Origin: Dyadobacter fermentans DSM 18053
GTDB lineage: Bacteria; Bacteroidota; Bacteroidia; Cytophagales; Spirosomataceae
Assembly (NCBI RefSeq): GCF_000023125.1
Contig: NC_013037.1
Span: 3,472,001 to 3,536,000 of the forward strand
Reading direction: 5' to 3'
DNA: 64,000 nucleotides
Shown here: positions 55,908-64,000 of the stretch, in pieces
Layout: every line of letters begins with the position of its first letter
Position numbering within the stretch: position 1 is the first letter of the stretch
Translations under genes and position numbers: made by a program
The notes under the pieces: generated by a model
What the model saw: the letters and a program-made list of their open reading frames with translations, nothing else
Databases searched by the model: none
What the model was told of the DNA's origin: nothing

Positions 55908-57023
55908 CTATTTCTTGTTTTTTGCTGCCAGATCGACAATATCTTTCTTACTGCCGGTCCAGAATGCGATTTTGCGGCGGTTGTAAGTGTACGTGACGGC
56001 CACCGAATCGCCCCAGCTGATCACGGCCGGGTAGGAATACTCGTCTTCTTTTTTACCGGTAGCAATATCGATTTTATCGGTCCAGTTCTGGCCGTCGTCG
56101 TATGAAAGGATCAGCGAAAGCGGTGAGCGAGAGCCCCAGTTGTGGTCGTCGGGGTTGTAGGCGAGCACCAGTGTTCCGTCGTTGAGTTTGGCGAGGTCGA
56201 TGCCGCTATTCGGGTTAGGCAAAGAGGTCTTTGTAATGGTCGACCAGGTTTTGCCATTATCCTTCGAATCGCTGCGGCCGATCACGCCGCCGGTCGTGCG
56301 TACGAGCATATGCACTTGCCCCGGCTCCGATTCCCACAATGTAGGCTGTATTGCGCCTTTTCCTTTAATTTCCGTCGTGTCGATTTTGAAATACGGGCTG
56401 GCCGTCCAGGTTTTGCCCTTATCCGTACTGCGGTCCACAAACACTTCCCAGCGGTTCACCTCGTTGGAAGCACCTGCCAGCCAATCGCCGTTCGACAGTT
56501 CGATCAGCTTGTCCTTCACCGGGCCGCGGCCGCCTTTGTCGCCTTTCACCAGCTCATAGGCATCCGACCAGGTTTCGCCATTGTCCGATGAAGTTTTCAC
56601 CCAAGTTTCCCAATGCGCGATTTCCTTTCCTACCTTGAAATACAAAATCACCTTACCATCGGAAGTTTTCTGCAGAACCGGGTTCCAGTGCGCATCCTCC
56701 CGGATTTTGGCTACTTCCACCGGCGCACTCCATTGGCCGGGGCGACCTTTGGAAAGCCAAATGCCCACATCGGGGTTCTTTTCTTCTGTTCCGCCAAACC
56801 ATGCTATGAGAAATTGGCCGTCGTCCAGGCGCACGAGCGTGGAGGCGTGGCATTGCGGGAACGGGCGTTGGTCGCCAAACACGAATTCCTTCTCGCTGCC
56901 GAGCGAATCCGCCTTCTGGTCTTCCGCTGTTTCACTGTTTTTCGAGCCGCAGGATGTCATCACAATGGAGCCGAGCAGCAATGTGGCCGCAAGCCGTATA
57001 GATTGCTTTTTGTATGGTAGCAT
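55908..57023 (-). CDS. Sialidase-like (BNR/Asp-box) lipoprotein
   Basis: The 371-aa lipoprotein has a signal ending IVMTSC. It is a six-bladed propeller with four clear Asp-boxes: SSDNGETWSDA, STDKGKTWTAS, SKDNGKTWSTI and SYDDGQNWTDK. The N-terminal part has FPQCHASTLVRLDDGQFLIAWFGG, with the conserved region of exo-alpha-sialidase-like proteins. Whether it removes sialic acid is uncertain; members also act on other sugars. It converges on the helicase gene with 3 nt between stops. Confidence 0.85.
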   Translation of the reverse strand: MLPYKKQSIRLAATLLLGSIVMTSCGSKNSETAEDQKADSLGSEKEFVFGDQRPFPQCHASTLVRLDDGQFLIAWFGGTEEKNPDVGIWLSKGRPGQWSAPVEVAKIREDAHWNPVLQKTSDGKVILYFKVGKEIAHWETWVKTSSDNGETWSDAYELVKGDKGGRGPVKDKLIELSNGDWLAGASNEVNRWEVFVDRSTDKGKTWTASPYFKIDTTEIKGKGAIQPTLWESEPGQVHMLVRTTGGVIGRSDSKDNGKTWSTITKTSLPNPNSGIDLAKLNDGTLVLAYNPDDHNWGSRSPLSLILSYDDGQNWTDKIDIATGKKEDEYSYPAVISWGDSVAVTYTYNRRKIAFWTGSKKDIVDLAAKNKK

Positions 57024-57081
57024 GAATTAAAAAATAGGTTGAACGTTTTGCAGAATACCCTTACGAACCGAAAAGAGGCTA

Positions 57082-58089
57082 CTATTTCAATAACTTCTTC
57101 AACTCGTTCATGACCGCAGCGGGCGCGTGCTCTTCGTAGAGAATGCTGTAAACCGCGTTGGTGATGGGCAAATTAACGTGATAAGTCTTGTTGAGCTCCT
57201 GGATACTCCTTGTGGCATAATAACCTTCGGCGATCATCTTCATTTCGAGCTGCGCGGCCTTTACGCTGTATCCCCGGCCGATCATATTTCCGAACAACCG
57301 GTTGCGGCTAAACTGTGAATAGGACGTCACGAGCAGGTCGCCGAGGTAGGCGGAAGAACTCAGGTTCCGCTCGCGGGGGTCGAGGGCGGTTACCAGGTTC
57401 CCGATTTCCTGCATGGCGTTGGAAACGAGCACCGCCTGAAAGTTGTCGCCATACCCGAGCCCGTGCGTGATCCCGCACGCGAGCGCGACGATATTCTTCA
57501 TCACGGCGGCATATTCGACGCCGTAGAGGTCGTCCAGCGCATTAGCTGTCACGTAGCGGCAGGTCATCAGCTGGGCGAAGTCTTCCGCAGCCGGGCATTC
57601 CGTGGAGGCAATGGTGAGGTAAGATTGCTTTTCGAGCGCCACTTCTTCCGCGTGGCACGGACCGGCGATTACGCAGGTATCTTTCATTTCAATGCCAAAC
57701 GCATCGGCCGCCCAGTCGGTAACAAGGGCGTTCTGGCCGGGGACCATCCCTTTGATCGCCGACACGATGCGTTTGCCTTGCAAATGCTTTGCCGACAAAT
57801 GCTGCAACGATTCCTGGATGAATGCCGCGGGAACGGCCAGGATAATGTAATCGGCCCCTTTCACGGCGTCGGTCGTTTTTTCGAAAACCTTCACTTTCCT
57901 AGGCGAAAGCTCCACGTCGCTGAGATAGCTCGGGTTGTGGTTGAACTTCCGGATATGGTCGATGTCCTTCTGGTTCCGGAGCCACCAGCGGATTTGAACG
58001 TGATTTTGTTCGCAAAGAATTTTGATCAGCGCGGTTGCCCAGCTTCCGCCTCCGATCACTGCGATTTTGGTATGATTGAATAAGCTCAT
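57082..58089 (-). CDS. gpsA: NAD(P)-dependent glycerol-3-phosphate dehydrogenase
   Basis: GpsA reduces dihydroxyacetone phosphate to sn-glycerol-3-phosphate for phospholipid synthesis. The 335-aa protein has KIAVIGGGSWATALIKIL near residues 8-25, ILAVPAAFIQESLQHL, SAIKGMVPG, VIAGPCHAEEVALEKQ, and the catalytic Lys in EYAAVMKNIVALACGI near 197. It has NLSSSAYLGDLLVTSYSQFSRNRLFG at its C-terminal domain (in parts). Its gene is read from its own transcript after a terminator. Confidence 0.95.
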   Translation of the reverse strand: MSLFNHTKIAVIGGGSWATALIKILCEQNHVQIRWWLRNQKDIDHIRKFNHNPSYLSDVELSPRKVKVFEKTTDAVKGADYIILAVPAAFIQESLQHLSAKHLQGKRIVSAIKGMVPGQNALVTDWAADAFGIEMKDTCVIAGPCHAEEVALEKQSYLTIASTECPAAEDFAQLMTCRYVTANALDDLYGVEYAAVMKNIVALACGITHGLGYGDNFQAVLVSNAMQEIGNLVTALDPRERNLSSSAYLGDLLVTSYSQFSRNRLFGNMIGRGYSVKAAQLEMKMIAEGYYATRSIQELNKTYHVNLPITNAVYSILYEEHAPAAVMNELKKLLK

Positions 58090-58144
58090 CCGGCGGAAAT
58101 GTCAGAATTTGGCTGAAATATGGGGCCAAAATTGCTGAAAATAA

Positions 58145-58175
58145 AAAATCCTTGCAGCAAAGCCGCAAGGATTTT
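58145..58175 (-). terminator. Terminator after the HlyD-family adaptor gene
   Basis: AAAATCCTTGC (58145-58155) pairs perfectly with GCAAGGATTTT (58165-58175) around a 9-nt loop. On the minus strand it is followed by TTATTTTC, and on the plus strand by CCTTTTT. It separates the efflux pair from gpsA. Confidence 0.8.
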
Positions 58176-58222
58176 CCTTTTTAACCTAAACTAAATCGAA
58201 CTTATTACTTTTTTACAACGCA

Positions 58223-59659
58223 TCAGTTCGGGTTTTCATTTGATTTTTTTCCATCTTTTTTCGGTTCTTCCTTCTTTTTCTCTACCAGGTCACCGTTGTT
58301 GAGGTTTTTGGACACCGCAATGTATGGTCCGGAGATAATTCGGTCGCCCGGTTTAAGGCCCGAAAGTATTTCAATGTTCTCAAAATCGCTGATCCCCGTT
58401 TTCACTTCCTTCATTTCCGCTTTGCCGTTTACATCCATGAAAACGACTTCTTTAATGGCCTCTTCTTTCTTAGGCTTCTTGTTCTCGTCATCGCTGGCTG
58501 GCGGTGCATTGTTTTCGGTACCGTCACCCGAACCCGGAATGGCCTGCTGCGTGCCGCCACGCGTTGTTACGGCGGCGATCGGCACGGAAACTACGCCATT
58601 TTTGCGCTCTGTGATAATTTCAACCGAGGCGGTCATGCCCGGTTTGAATGGATAAGACTTTTTGGAACGCGCGTTCATCAGGTCCGCGAACGATTCGTTC
58701 AGGATTTTCACTTTTACCTGAAATTCCGTCACGGCGTCGGCCGACGTATTGGCGGCCGATGTGGATGTAGACGACAGCGATGCCAAACCGGCCGCCGTAT
58801 TGGCGATTTCCTTCACCACACCTTTGAATTTCCGCCCCGACGAGCTGTAAGCATCCACGTCGATCTCGGCCGTATCGCCGATCGAAACGCGCACAATATC
58901 ATTCTCGTTTACATTCACGCGAACCTCCATATCGGCCAGGTTGGCGATGCGCATCATTTCGGTACCCGCCATTTGCGAAGTTCCCACCACGCGCTCGCCG
59001 GCTTCTACATTCAGCAGCGAAACGATGCCGCTTACCGGCGCGAAAATGCTCGTTTTGCGTAAGTTTTCTGCCGCATCGCGCAAGCTTGCTTCGGCGCTCT
59101 TGATATTGTAAAGCGCCGCTGCCACATTGGCTTTTGCAGATTCTACATCCTGCTGGGCTACGCCAAACGTCGATGCAAATTGCTCGAAGTCAGCAGATGA
59201 GATCACTTTATCGGAGAAAAGTTTTTTGTTACGCTCGTAATTGGCCTTCGCCTGCACGAGCCGCGCCTCCGCCTGTGCAACCATCGCCTTGGTTTGTTCA
59301 TAATTGGCTTTGCTCGAATTAACGGCGGCCTGGGCTCGGGCCATCAGCGATTCATAGTTATCAGGGCGGATTTTCAGCAGCAACTGTCCTTTCACGACCG
59401 AGTCACCCTCAGCCACATTCAGGGCGATGATTTCGCCGGAAACGTCGGGGCTGAGCTTCACTTCCACCTCCGGCTGCACCTTTCCCGACGCGCTCACCCG
59501 TTCGATGATATCCGATTTTTTGACGGTCGTGTATTCCACCTCGGTCGTTTTAGGTTTGCCGATAAGCCCGGCCTGTTTTGCCCCAAACAATCCACCGAAA
59601 AGCAGCACTACGACACCTCCCGTTATCCACCAGATCTGTTTCGAAGATTTACGTGCCAT
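58223..59659 (-). CDS. HlyD/MacA-type periplasmic adaptor of an efflux system
   Basis: The 478-aa membrane-fusion protein has one N-terminal helix (IWWITGGVVVLLFGGLFG), a lipoyl-like half (SGKVQPEVEVKLSPDVSGEI), a coiled-coil hairpin (about 100-200), the second lipoyl half (SIFAPVSGIVSLLNVEAGERV) and a beta-barrel domain (MEVRVNVNENDIVRVSIG). A Lys- and Glu-rich tail ends the protein. It bridges an inner-membrane transporter and TolC. The TolC-like gene precedes it by 48 nt, but no transporter gene follows. The start is ATG 59659. Confidence 0.9.
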   Translation of the reverse strand: MARKSSKQIWWITGGVVVLLFGGLFGAKQAGLIGKPKTTEVEYTTVKKSDIIERVSASGKVQPEVEVKLSPDVSGEIIALNVAEGDSVVKGQLLLKIRPDNYESLMARAQAAVNSSKANYEQTKAMVAQAEARLVQAKANYERNKKLFSDKVISSADFEQFASTFGVAQQDVESAKANVAAALYNIKSAEASLRDAAENLRKTSIFAPVSGIVSLLNVEAGERVVGTSQMAGTEMMRIANLADMEVRVNVNENDIVRVSIGDTAEIDVDAYSSSGRKFKGVVKEIANTAAGLASLSSTSTSAANTSADAVTEFQVKVKILNESFADLMNARSKKSYPFKPGMTASVEIITERKNGVVSVPIAAVTTRGGTQQAIPGSGDGTENNAPPASDDENKKPKKEEAIKEVVFMDVNGKAEMKEVKTGISDFENIEILSGLKPGDRIISGPYIAVSKNLNNGDLVEKKKEEPKKDGKKSNENPN

Positions 59660-59707
59660 ATGTTTTTGATTACGATTTAATATTAGTTGCTGATACGAAG
59701 GCGAATG

Positions 59708-61201
59708 CTAGAAATCGGAGAGCGGGCGGTTCATGTAGAAATCCAGGATTTTAGTCCTGAAAACGTAGTCATACTTGGTTTGAACGAGGTTACCGTTCGC
59801 CCGGTCGAGGTTGGCTTTGGCAATATTATACTCCACAGAGTTAATTGCGCCCACATCAAACCGGACCTGCGCCACACGGAATGTTTCCTGCAATGCCCGT
59901 ACCTGATTGGCAGTGGCCGAGTAACGTTTCGCCGCGTTGGTCATGTCGATGTAAGCCTGTTCCACATTCTTGCGGATGGTGAGCTGCACCTGCTGCGCCT
60001 GGTATTCGTATGTTTTTTGCTGCAACCGGGCGTTGGCCACATTATATTTTACCCTGAAATTGTTGAAAATCGGGATGTTCAGGTTCAGGTTAATGGCCGA
60101 GTTACGGTTGAAGTCGAGCTGGTTGAAATAGCGGAAACTCTGCAACGAACCGTTGGGCGTGGACACACGCTGAATAATGGGCACGGGCTTGTCGTCCACC
60201 AGAATATAGTCCGTTTGCGAAGGAACCTCGATCACCGTACTACCCGTTCCGTCGCCTACAAACCGCTCTTTGGGCGCCGCGCTGGAATAGGCTGTGTAGA
60301 TACCGCCATTCAAAGTCAGCGTCGGCATTCTCGCGCCCCGGGCCAGGTCTACATTGATTTTGGAAGCCTCAATGCGCATGTTGGCGGCTTTCATTTGGGG
60401 CAGATTGTTCAGGGCTGTTTCATAAATTTCCTGAATGGTAGCGTCATAGGCCTGCAATGTGGGATCTTTTACCGGAATCTTCACCACATTGATCACCTCA
60501 CTGCCCGGCATGTTCATGAATTGCTTCAAGTTCAGCTTGGCCGTTTCGAGGTTGTTTTGGGCATTTACGAGTGTGAGCTCGTCGTTTGCCAACTGTGATT
60601 TCAGGTCGAGCAGGTTGCTTTCCGCCAATGTACCTGCTTCCACCAGCTTAGCGGTGCGGTCGACCTGCAATTGGGAAGCATCCACCTGCCGCTGCGCCAC
60701 TATAATGAGCTCCTCGTTGGTTACGACCTGCAAATAGGACAATGCGACGTTGAGCATAATGTCGTTGCGGGTCGCTTCGAGGTCCTTGGCGCTGGCCTGA
60801 TAGTTGGCATTATTGAATTTGATATTGTTGCTGATCTGAAAACCGCTGAAAAGCGTCACTTGCCCGCCGAGCTGGTAGTTATTGGAGCTCACATTCTGCT
60901 GCACGAACTGGTTGGTAAAGGGATCAATGTTACGACCCGACCGGAAGCCCTGACCGGCGCTGAAACTGATGCTCGGCCACCGCTCCCATTTGGATTGCTC
61001 ATAAGTGTTGCCGTTCGTTTGCACGGTGATCTCCGACTGCTTCACCTGCGGGTTCGTTTCCAGGGCGATCCGGATGCAATCTTCCAGCGAATAGGTGTTA
61101 GCAGGCTGAGTTACATTTTGTTGCGCCAGGACGGTTTCAGGAACGGTCATTCCACAAAACAATGCCAAAACCAGTGCGGAATAGCGTAAAGAGTGAAACA
61201 T
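59708..61201 (-). CDS. TolC-family outer-membrane efflux protein
   Basis: The 497-aa outer-membrane channel has a signal peptide ending TVLAQ. Two repeated halves carry TolC features: YSLEDCIRIALETNPQVKQSE (helix 1), GGQVTLFSGFQISNNIKFNN, VDRTAKLVEAGTLAESNLLDL, then in the second half LNLNIPIFNNFRVKYNVANARL, VRALQETFRVAQVRFDVGAIN and YNIAKANLDRANGNL (in parts). The order on the minus strand is tolC then adaptor. Together they would pump substrate if a pump is supplied from elsewhere. Confidence 0.93.
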   Translation of the reverse strand: MFHSLRYSALVLALFCGMTVPETVLAQQNVTQPANTYSLEDCIRIALETNPQVKQSEITVQTNGNTYEQSKWERWPSISFSAGQGFRSGRNIDPFTNQFVQQNVSSNNYQLGGQVTLFSGFQISNNIKFNNANYQASAKDLEATRNDIMLNVALSYLQVVTNEELIIVAQRQVDASQLQVDRTAKLVEAGTLAESNLLDLKSQLANDELTLVNAQNNLETAKLNLKQFMNMPGSEVINVVKIPVKDPTLQAYDATIQEIYETALNNLPQMKAANMRIEASKINVDLARGARMPTLTLNGGIYTAYSSAAPKERFVGDGTGSTVIEVPSQTDYILVDDKPVPIIQRVSTPNGSLQSFRYFNQLDFNRNSAINLNLNIPIFNNFRVKYNVANARLQQKTYEYQAQQVQLTIRKNVEQAYIDMTNAAKRYSATANQVRALQETFRVAQVRFDVGAINSVEYNIAKANLDRANGNLVQTKYDYVFRTKILDFYMNRPLSDF

Positions 61202-61317
61202 AAGCGGTTTGGAGTTAGATGATCAATATTAGTGTTTACCTCAAAATGCAACCATCCATTTGGGACGGACGGTTGCATTTCCGTGGTAAAGGGCGATTTC
61301 CCGCAGCTGCCTTTCGA

Positions 61318-62553
61318 TCAGTGGAAAAACAGGTAACCGAGCCATATTCCGGCAATTACACCGACAAAATCGGCGATCAGACCAGCTACGATGGCATAGC
61401 GGGTGTTCTTGATGCCCACTGAGCCGAAGTACAATGCAACAATATATAAAGTGGTGTCTGCCGAACCCTGGAAGATGCACACCAGCCTGCCGATGAACGA
61501 ATCGGGACCGAACTCCTTCATGGCGTCGATCATCAATGCGCGCGCACCGCTCCCGCTGAGGGGTTTCATAAGCGCCACGGGCAATGCGTCGGTGAAATCG
61601 GTATTAAAGCCTGTTAATGAAAAGGCCCATTTCAAACCGTCGATCATATAATCCATCGCTCCGCAGCTTCTGAATGCGCTGATGGCCACAAGCAGGCCTA
61701 CCAGATACGGAATAATCGTCACCGATGTGGTGAAACCGCCTTTCGCACCTTCGATAAATGCTTCGAACACATTTACTTTCTTAAACATGCCCCAGCCAAG
61801 AAAACCCGCCACCACAGCCAGCAGCACCGAGTTACCCGCCAGAATTGAAACCGTTTCGATCTGCTCTTTGGGCAAGCCCGATAAGTACCATAATATCAGC
61901 GCGATCATGGCGGTAACGCTGCCCAGGCCCAGCATGACCGTTCTGTTGAACAGATTGATTTTCTGCCAGATAGCCGTAATGATCATACTCACAACCGTGG
62001 TAACGTAAGTACCCACTACGCACGGGATAAAAACGTCCGAAGGGCTCTGCGCACCCAGAATGGCGCGCTGGGCGATGATGGACAGCGGGATAATCTGTAA
62101 ACCTGACGTGTGCAGTACGAGGAACATGATTTGCGCATTGGAAGCGGTATCCTTGCTGGGATTGAGTTCTTGCAGGCTTTGCATCGCCTTCAAACCGAAG
62201 GGCGTGGCCGCATTGTCGAGGCCGAGGAAATTGGCGGAGAAGTTCATGATCATCTGGCCGTTTGCCGGGTGATCTTTGGGAACTTCGGGAAAAAGTTTGT
62301 TAAAAAACGGCCCGATAAACCGCGCAATGACGTGGATGATCCCGGCCTTTTCTCCCACATTCAGAATGCCGAGGAAGAACGCCATTACGCCTGTGAGCGG
62401 CAATGCGATGTCCATCACAGCCACTTTGGCCATTTCCAGCATTCCCTCAGTAATGGCCTTGAAAGTTTGGACGTCGCCCGTGAAAACGAATTGCAGAAGC
62501 GCAATCAGGAAGGCAATGACGAAAAACGAAACGAAAATATAATTTAAAGCCAT
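61318..62553 (-). CDS. SpmA-SpmB fusion nucleoside-recognition membrane protein
   Basis: This 411-aa integral membrane protein joins two nucleoside-recognition (Gate) domains. The N-terminal half matches SpmA (MNFSANFLGLDNAATPFGLKAM, LVLHTSGLQIIPLSII) and the C-terminal half SpmB (GGFTTSVTIIPYLVGLLVAI, GSADTTLYIVALYFGS), shown by ends. In Bacillus the two proteins are separate and affect spore core dehydration. In non-sporulating Bacteroidota the fused form has no assigned role. The gene is divergent from the lipoprotein gene. Confidence 0.9.
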   Translation of the reverse strand: MALNYIFVSFFVIAFLIALLQFVFTGDVQTFKAITEGMLEMAKVAVMDIALPLTGVMAFFLGILNVGEKAGIIHVIARFIGPFFNKLFPEVPKDHPANGQMIMNFSANFLGLDNAATPFGLKAMQSLQELNPSKDTASNAQIMFLVLHTSGLQIIPLSIIAQRAILGAQSPSDVFIPCVVGTYVTTVVSMIITAIWQKINLFNRTVMLGLGSVTAMIALILWYLSGLPKEQIETVSILAGNSVLLAVVAGFLGWGMFKKVNVFEAFIEGAKGGFTTSVTIIPYLVGLLVAISAFRSCGAMDYMIDGLKWAFSLTGFNTDFTDALPVALMKPLSGSGARALMIDAMKEFGPDSFIGRLVCIFQGSADTTLYIVALYFGSVGIKNTRYAIVAGLIADFVGVIAGIWLGYLFFH

Positions 62554-62638
62554 GTCAGGTTATCGGGTGCAAAAGGCGGGATTCGTAAAGATTTGTTTAT
62601 AATGCATTGAGTAAAATATTTCTTTTAATGCAAATAAC

Positions 62639-62652
62639 AAAGGTATATTGCA
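62639..62652. promoter_or_regulatory. Overlapping divergent -7 boxes
   Basis: On the minus strand 62639-62646 reads TACCTTTG, an exact TAnnTTTG match for the SpmA-SpmB gene. On the plus strand 62645-62652 reads TATATTGC, a near match for the lipoprotein gene. The two boxes share two bases, so the two promoters would interfere. Confidence 0.4.
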
Positions 62653-62689
62653 AACAGGTAGCCCTATCAACAAACCTCAACGATTTTCC

Positions 62690-63169
62690 ATGAAGCATTA
62701 CAGCTTTTTACTCCTTCTGGCGCTATTGTGCTGCAACAAACCGAAAAACGACGACGAAACCGCAGCAACCGGCAGCGGCGAACCGGCCAAGGCCATCAAC
62801 GACACGATCCCGCTCACGCGTGAGACGGTCGAAAACAGTCCGGTAGCGAGTTACAGCGAAAAAATCCAGGACGAGCTGAATGACTGGCGCCTGGCGGTGG
62901 ATGTTTACGAAACGAAACAGACCTTCAAGTTCCTCATGAAGATCGAATATATGGTGCAGGAAGCCGAAGACACGCTCACCATCCCCAATTTCGGCATTAT
63001 GCCCAAGGTGGAAATCCGAAAAGGCCCTGAGAAAGAATCCTGCATCGTCGGATTTCTGGATAAGGAGGGAGAATTCAAGGAATATAAGCTGATTGCCTTG
63101 AAAGAGAAGCAATTGAAGATCTCTACCTTAAAATATTACGGCCGTGCGCGGTACAAGGTGAGTAAGTGA
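62690..63169 (+). CDS. Small lipoprotein of unknown function
   Basis: The 159-aa protein starts MKHYSFLLLLALLCCNKPKN, a lipoprotein signal with Cys at 14/15. The rest is soluble and polar, with alternating strands (ETKQTFKFLMKIEYMVQEAE, FGIMPKVEIRKGPEKESCIV, ALKEKQLKISTLKYYGRARY). I recognise no family. ATG 62690 is chosen because the signal begins there. It is placed in the periplasm by its lipid anchor. Confidence 0.7.
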   Translation: MKHYSFLLLLALLCCNKPKNDDETAATGSGEPAKAINDTIPLTRETVENSPVASYSEKIQDELNDWRLAVDVYETKQTFKFLMKIEYMVQEAEDTLTIPNFGIMPKVEIRKGPEKESCIVGFLDKEGEFKEYKLIALKEKQLKISTLKYYGRARYKVSK

Positions 63170-63207
63170 GGAACGCGGAGTAACGAGCAGATAGGCAAGC
63201 GACGCGT

Positions 63208-64000
63208 TCATTCCAGGACTACGCGCACATTATCCGCATTACCATCCCGGCTGGTAAGTCTTAGATAATAGGTACCTCTCGGCAGATCGCCCACAGACAG
63301 GGTAATGGTGTTGTCTTCTTGATACGAACCGCTTCCAAATTCTTCCGCTCCCTGAATTGACCTGACTTCCTTTCCGGTAGCTTCACTGAATAGTTTGATG
63401 ACCTGTGGAAGCGCCTCTCTGGCAACGTCGTCATCAAACTGAATTTTCACCTGATCTTTCGCCGGGTTGGGGAATACCTTGTAAATCGGTGTTCCTTTCG
63501 CGCAGTTATCGACGCAAATCGTGATGCCCTTCTGCACCGAACCGAAACAGTTGCTCACAGTGATGTCGATGCCGTAGCAGTTATTGACATAGGAATTGAA
63601 ATAAGCCGTCCCGCCATTGGAATTGAGGATTGTATTTCCCGGATCACTGGAAGTCCACATCCCAAACTGCGTCCCCGGCTCGGCGGTGTAAGCGCTCAGC
63701 ATGATCCCCGCGCCGTTACACATAAAATCCGGCGATCCGCCGCCATTGGCGGTGACTGATAGTGAAGCGGGTAATGGGGCGCTTCTTTTTACGTTGATCG
63801 GGTTGCTATTCGCCGAAGTCATCGCACAGACCGAGGAAGTAGCGGAAACCATCACAGTTCCGTCGGAAACGCCGGTAATTTGCGCGGAATTGGTATTGCC
63901 CGGCGAATTTGCCGTAATTCCTCCCGAGGAAGTCCAGTTGTAGCTCGTAGCATTACTTGCGTTGGCCGTTATTGTTTTGGGACTGCAAAGTAATATATCG
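63208..64000 (-). CDS. T9SS-secreted protein, C-terminal part only (5' end outside the window)
   Basis: The frame is open to the window edge, and about 263 residues are seen. The first part has repeated Ig-like/PKD strands: SPKTITANASNATSYNWTSS, NTNSAQITGVSDGTVMVSAT and MLSAYTAEPGTQFGMWTSSD (in parts). The last 85 residues are a type A T9SS sorting domain: IYKVFPNPAKDQVKIQFDDD, EVRSIQG, GDLPRGTYYLRLTSRDG and the terminal RVVLE. Such proteins cross the outer membrane by the type IX system and are often anchored on the surface. The N-terminal function is not visible. Confidence 0.88.
   Translation of the reverse strand, partial: DILLCSPKTITANASNATSYNWTSSGGITANSPGNTNSAQITGVSDGTVMVSATSSVCAMTSANSNPINVKRSAPLPASLSVTANGGGSPDFMCNGAGIMLSAYTAEPGTQFGMWTSSDPGNTILNSNGGTAYFNSYVNNCYGIDITVSNCFGSVQKGITICVDNCAKGTPIYKVFPNPAKDQVKIQFDDDVAREALPQVIKLFSEATGKEVRSIQGAEEFGSGSYQEDNTITLSVGDLPRGTYYLRLTSRDGNADNVRVVLE

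Overview
The window comes from a chromosome of a Bacteroidota bacterium. It resembles the Cytophagales, and a Dyadobacter/Spirosoma-like organism fits best, but this is inferred from gene content only. Support comes from a T9SS C-terminal sorting domain, an ECF sigma/FecR/STN-domain cluster, DUF2807, DUF2911 and DUF4160 families, TAnnTTTG-type promoter boxes, and the lack of Shine-Dalgarno sequences. Genes are dense (about 58 CDS). I saw no rRNA, tRNA, CRISPR array, insertion sequence or phage, so this looks like ordinary chromosome.

Region 1-9.8 kb holds the tail of an unknown gene, a Ppx/GppA phosphatase and a four-gene minus-strand operon. That operon encodes a carbamoyltransferase, a membrane SGNH hydrolase, a 49-residue DUF5989 protein and an SxtJ-like membrane protein, and it resembles the sxtI/J/K core of saxitoxin clusters. 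It is followed by a thioesterase, metE behind a cobalamin riboswitch, and a hexosamine-6-phosphate isomerase. Region 9.9-16.6 kb has fumC, a HEAT-like protein, a hydroxyacid dehydrogenase-galK-galM operon, an overlapping DUF4160/DUF2442 pair and a TrpF-like protein that has lost its catalytic residues.

Region 16.7-23.8 kb concerns the envelope: a PspC protein, two LiaF-TM-type proteins, a VanX-type dipeptidase, a DUF2807 lipoprotein, then ECF sigma-FecR-STN/repeat protein. Region 23.8-30.8 kb is housekeeping (NAD synthetase, LolC/E-like permease, aminotransferase, peroxiredoxin-like protein, Nudix hydrolase). Region 29.7-37.8 kb is a uronate locus: a LacI regulator divergent from kduD-kduI-kdgF-GH105-uxaB-exuT. 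The genes would release unsaturated uronates from pectic oligosaccharides, linearise them and reduce the keto-acids, with import by the MFS protein.

Region 37.9-48.8 kb holds an NTF2-like protein, a DUF1016 nuclease, an orphan ATP-grasp enzyme, M17 and M28 peptidases, a UbiA-like protein paired with a methyltransferase, an EamA transporter, a HAD phosphatase and fabF. Region 48.7-64 kb holds an SDR with two palindromic operators, a PQQ-type sugar dehydrogenase, a DUF2911 protein, a YoeB toxin with a shortened antitoxin, a serine hydrolase, a DEAD-box helicase, a sialidase-like lipoprotein, gpsA, a TolC/HlyD efflux pair without a pump, a SpmA-SpmB fusion, a lipoprotein and the C-terminus of a T9SS cargo protein.

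Three intergenic gaps carry short tandem arrays with different unit lengths (10, 7 and 8 bp), two of them arranged as large inverted repeats. The least understood items are the carbamoyltransferase/SGNH/DUF5989/SxtJ operon, the sigma/anti-sigma/STN system without a TonB receptor, the TrpF-like pseudoenzyme and the UbiA-like/methyltransferase pair.
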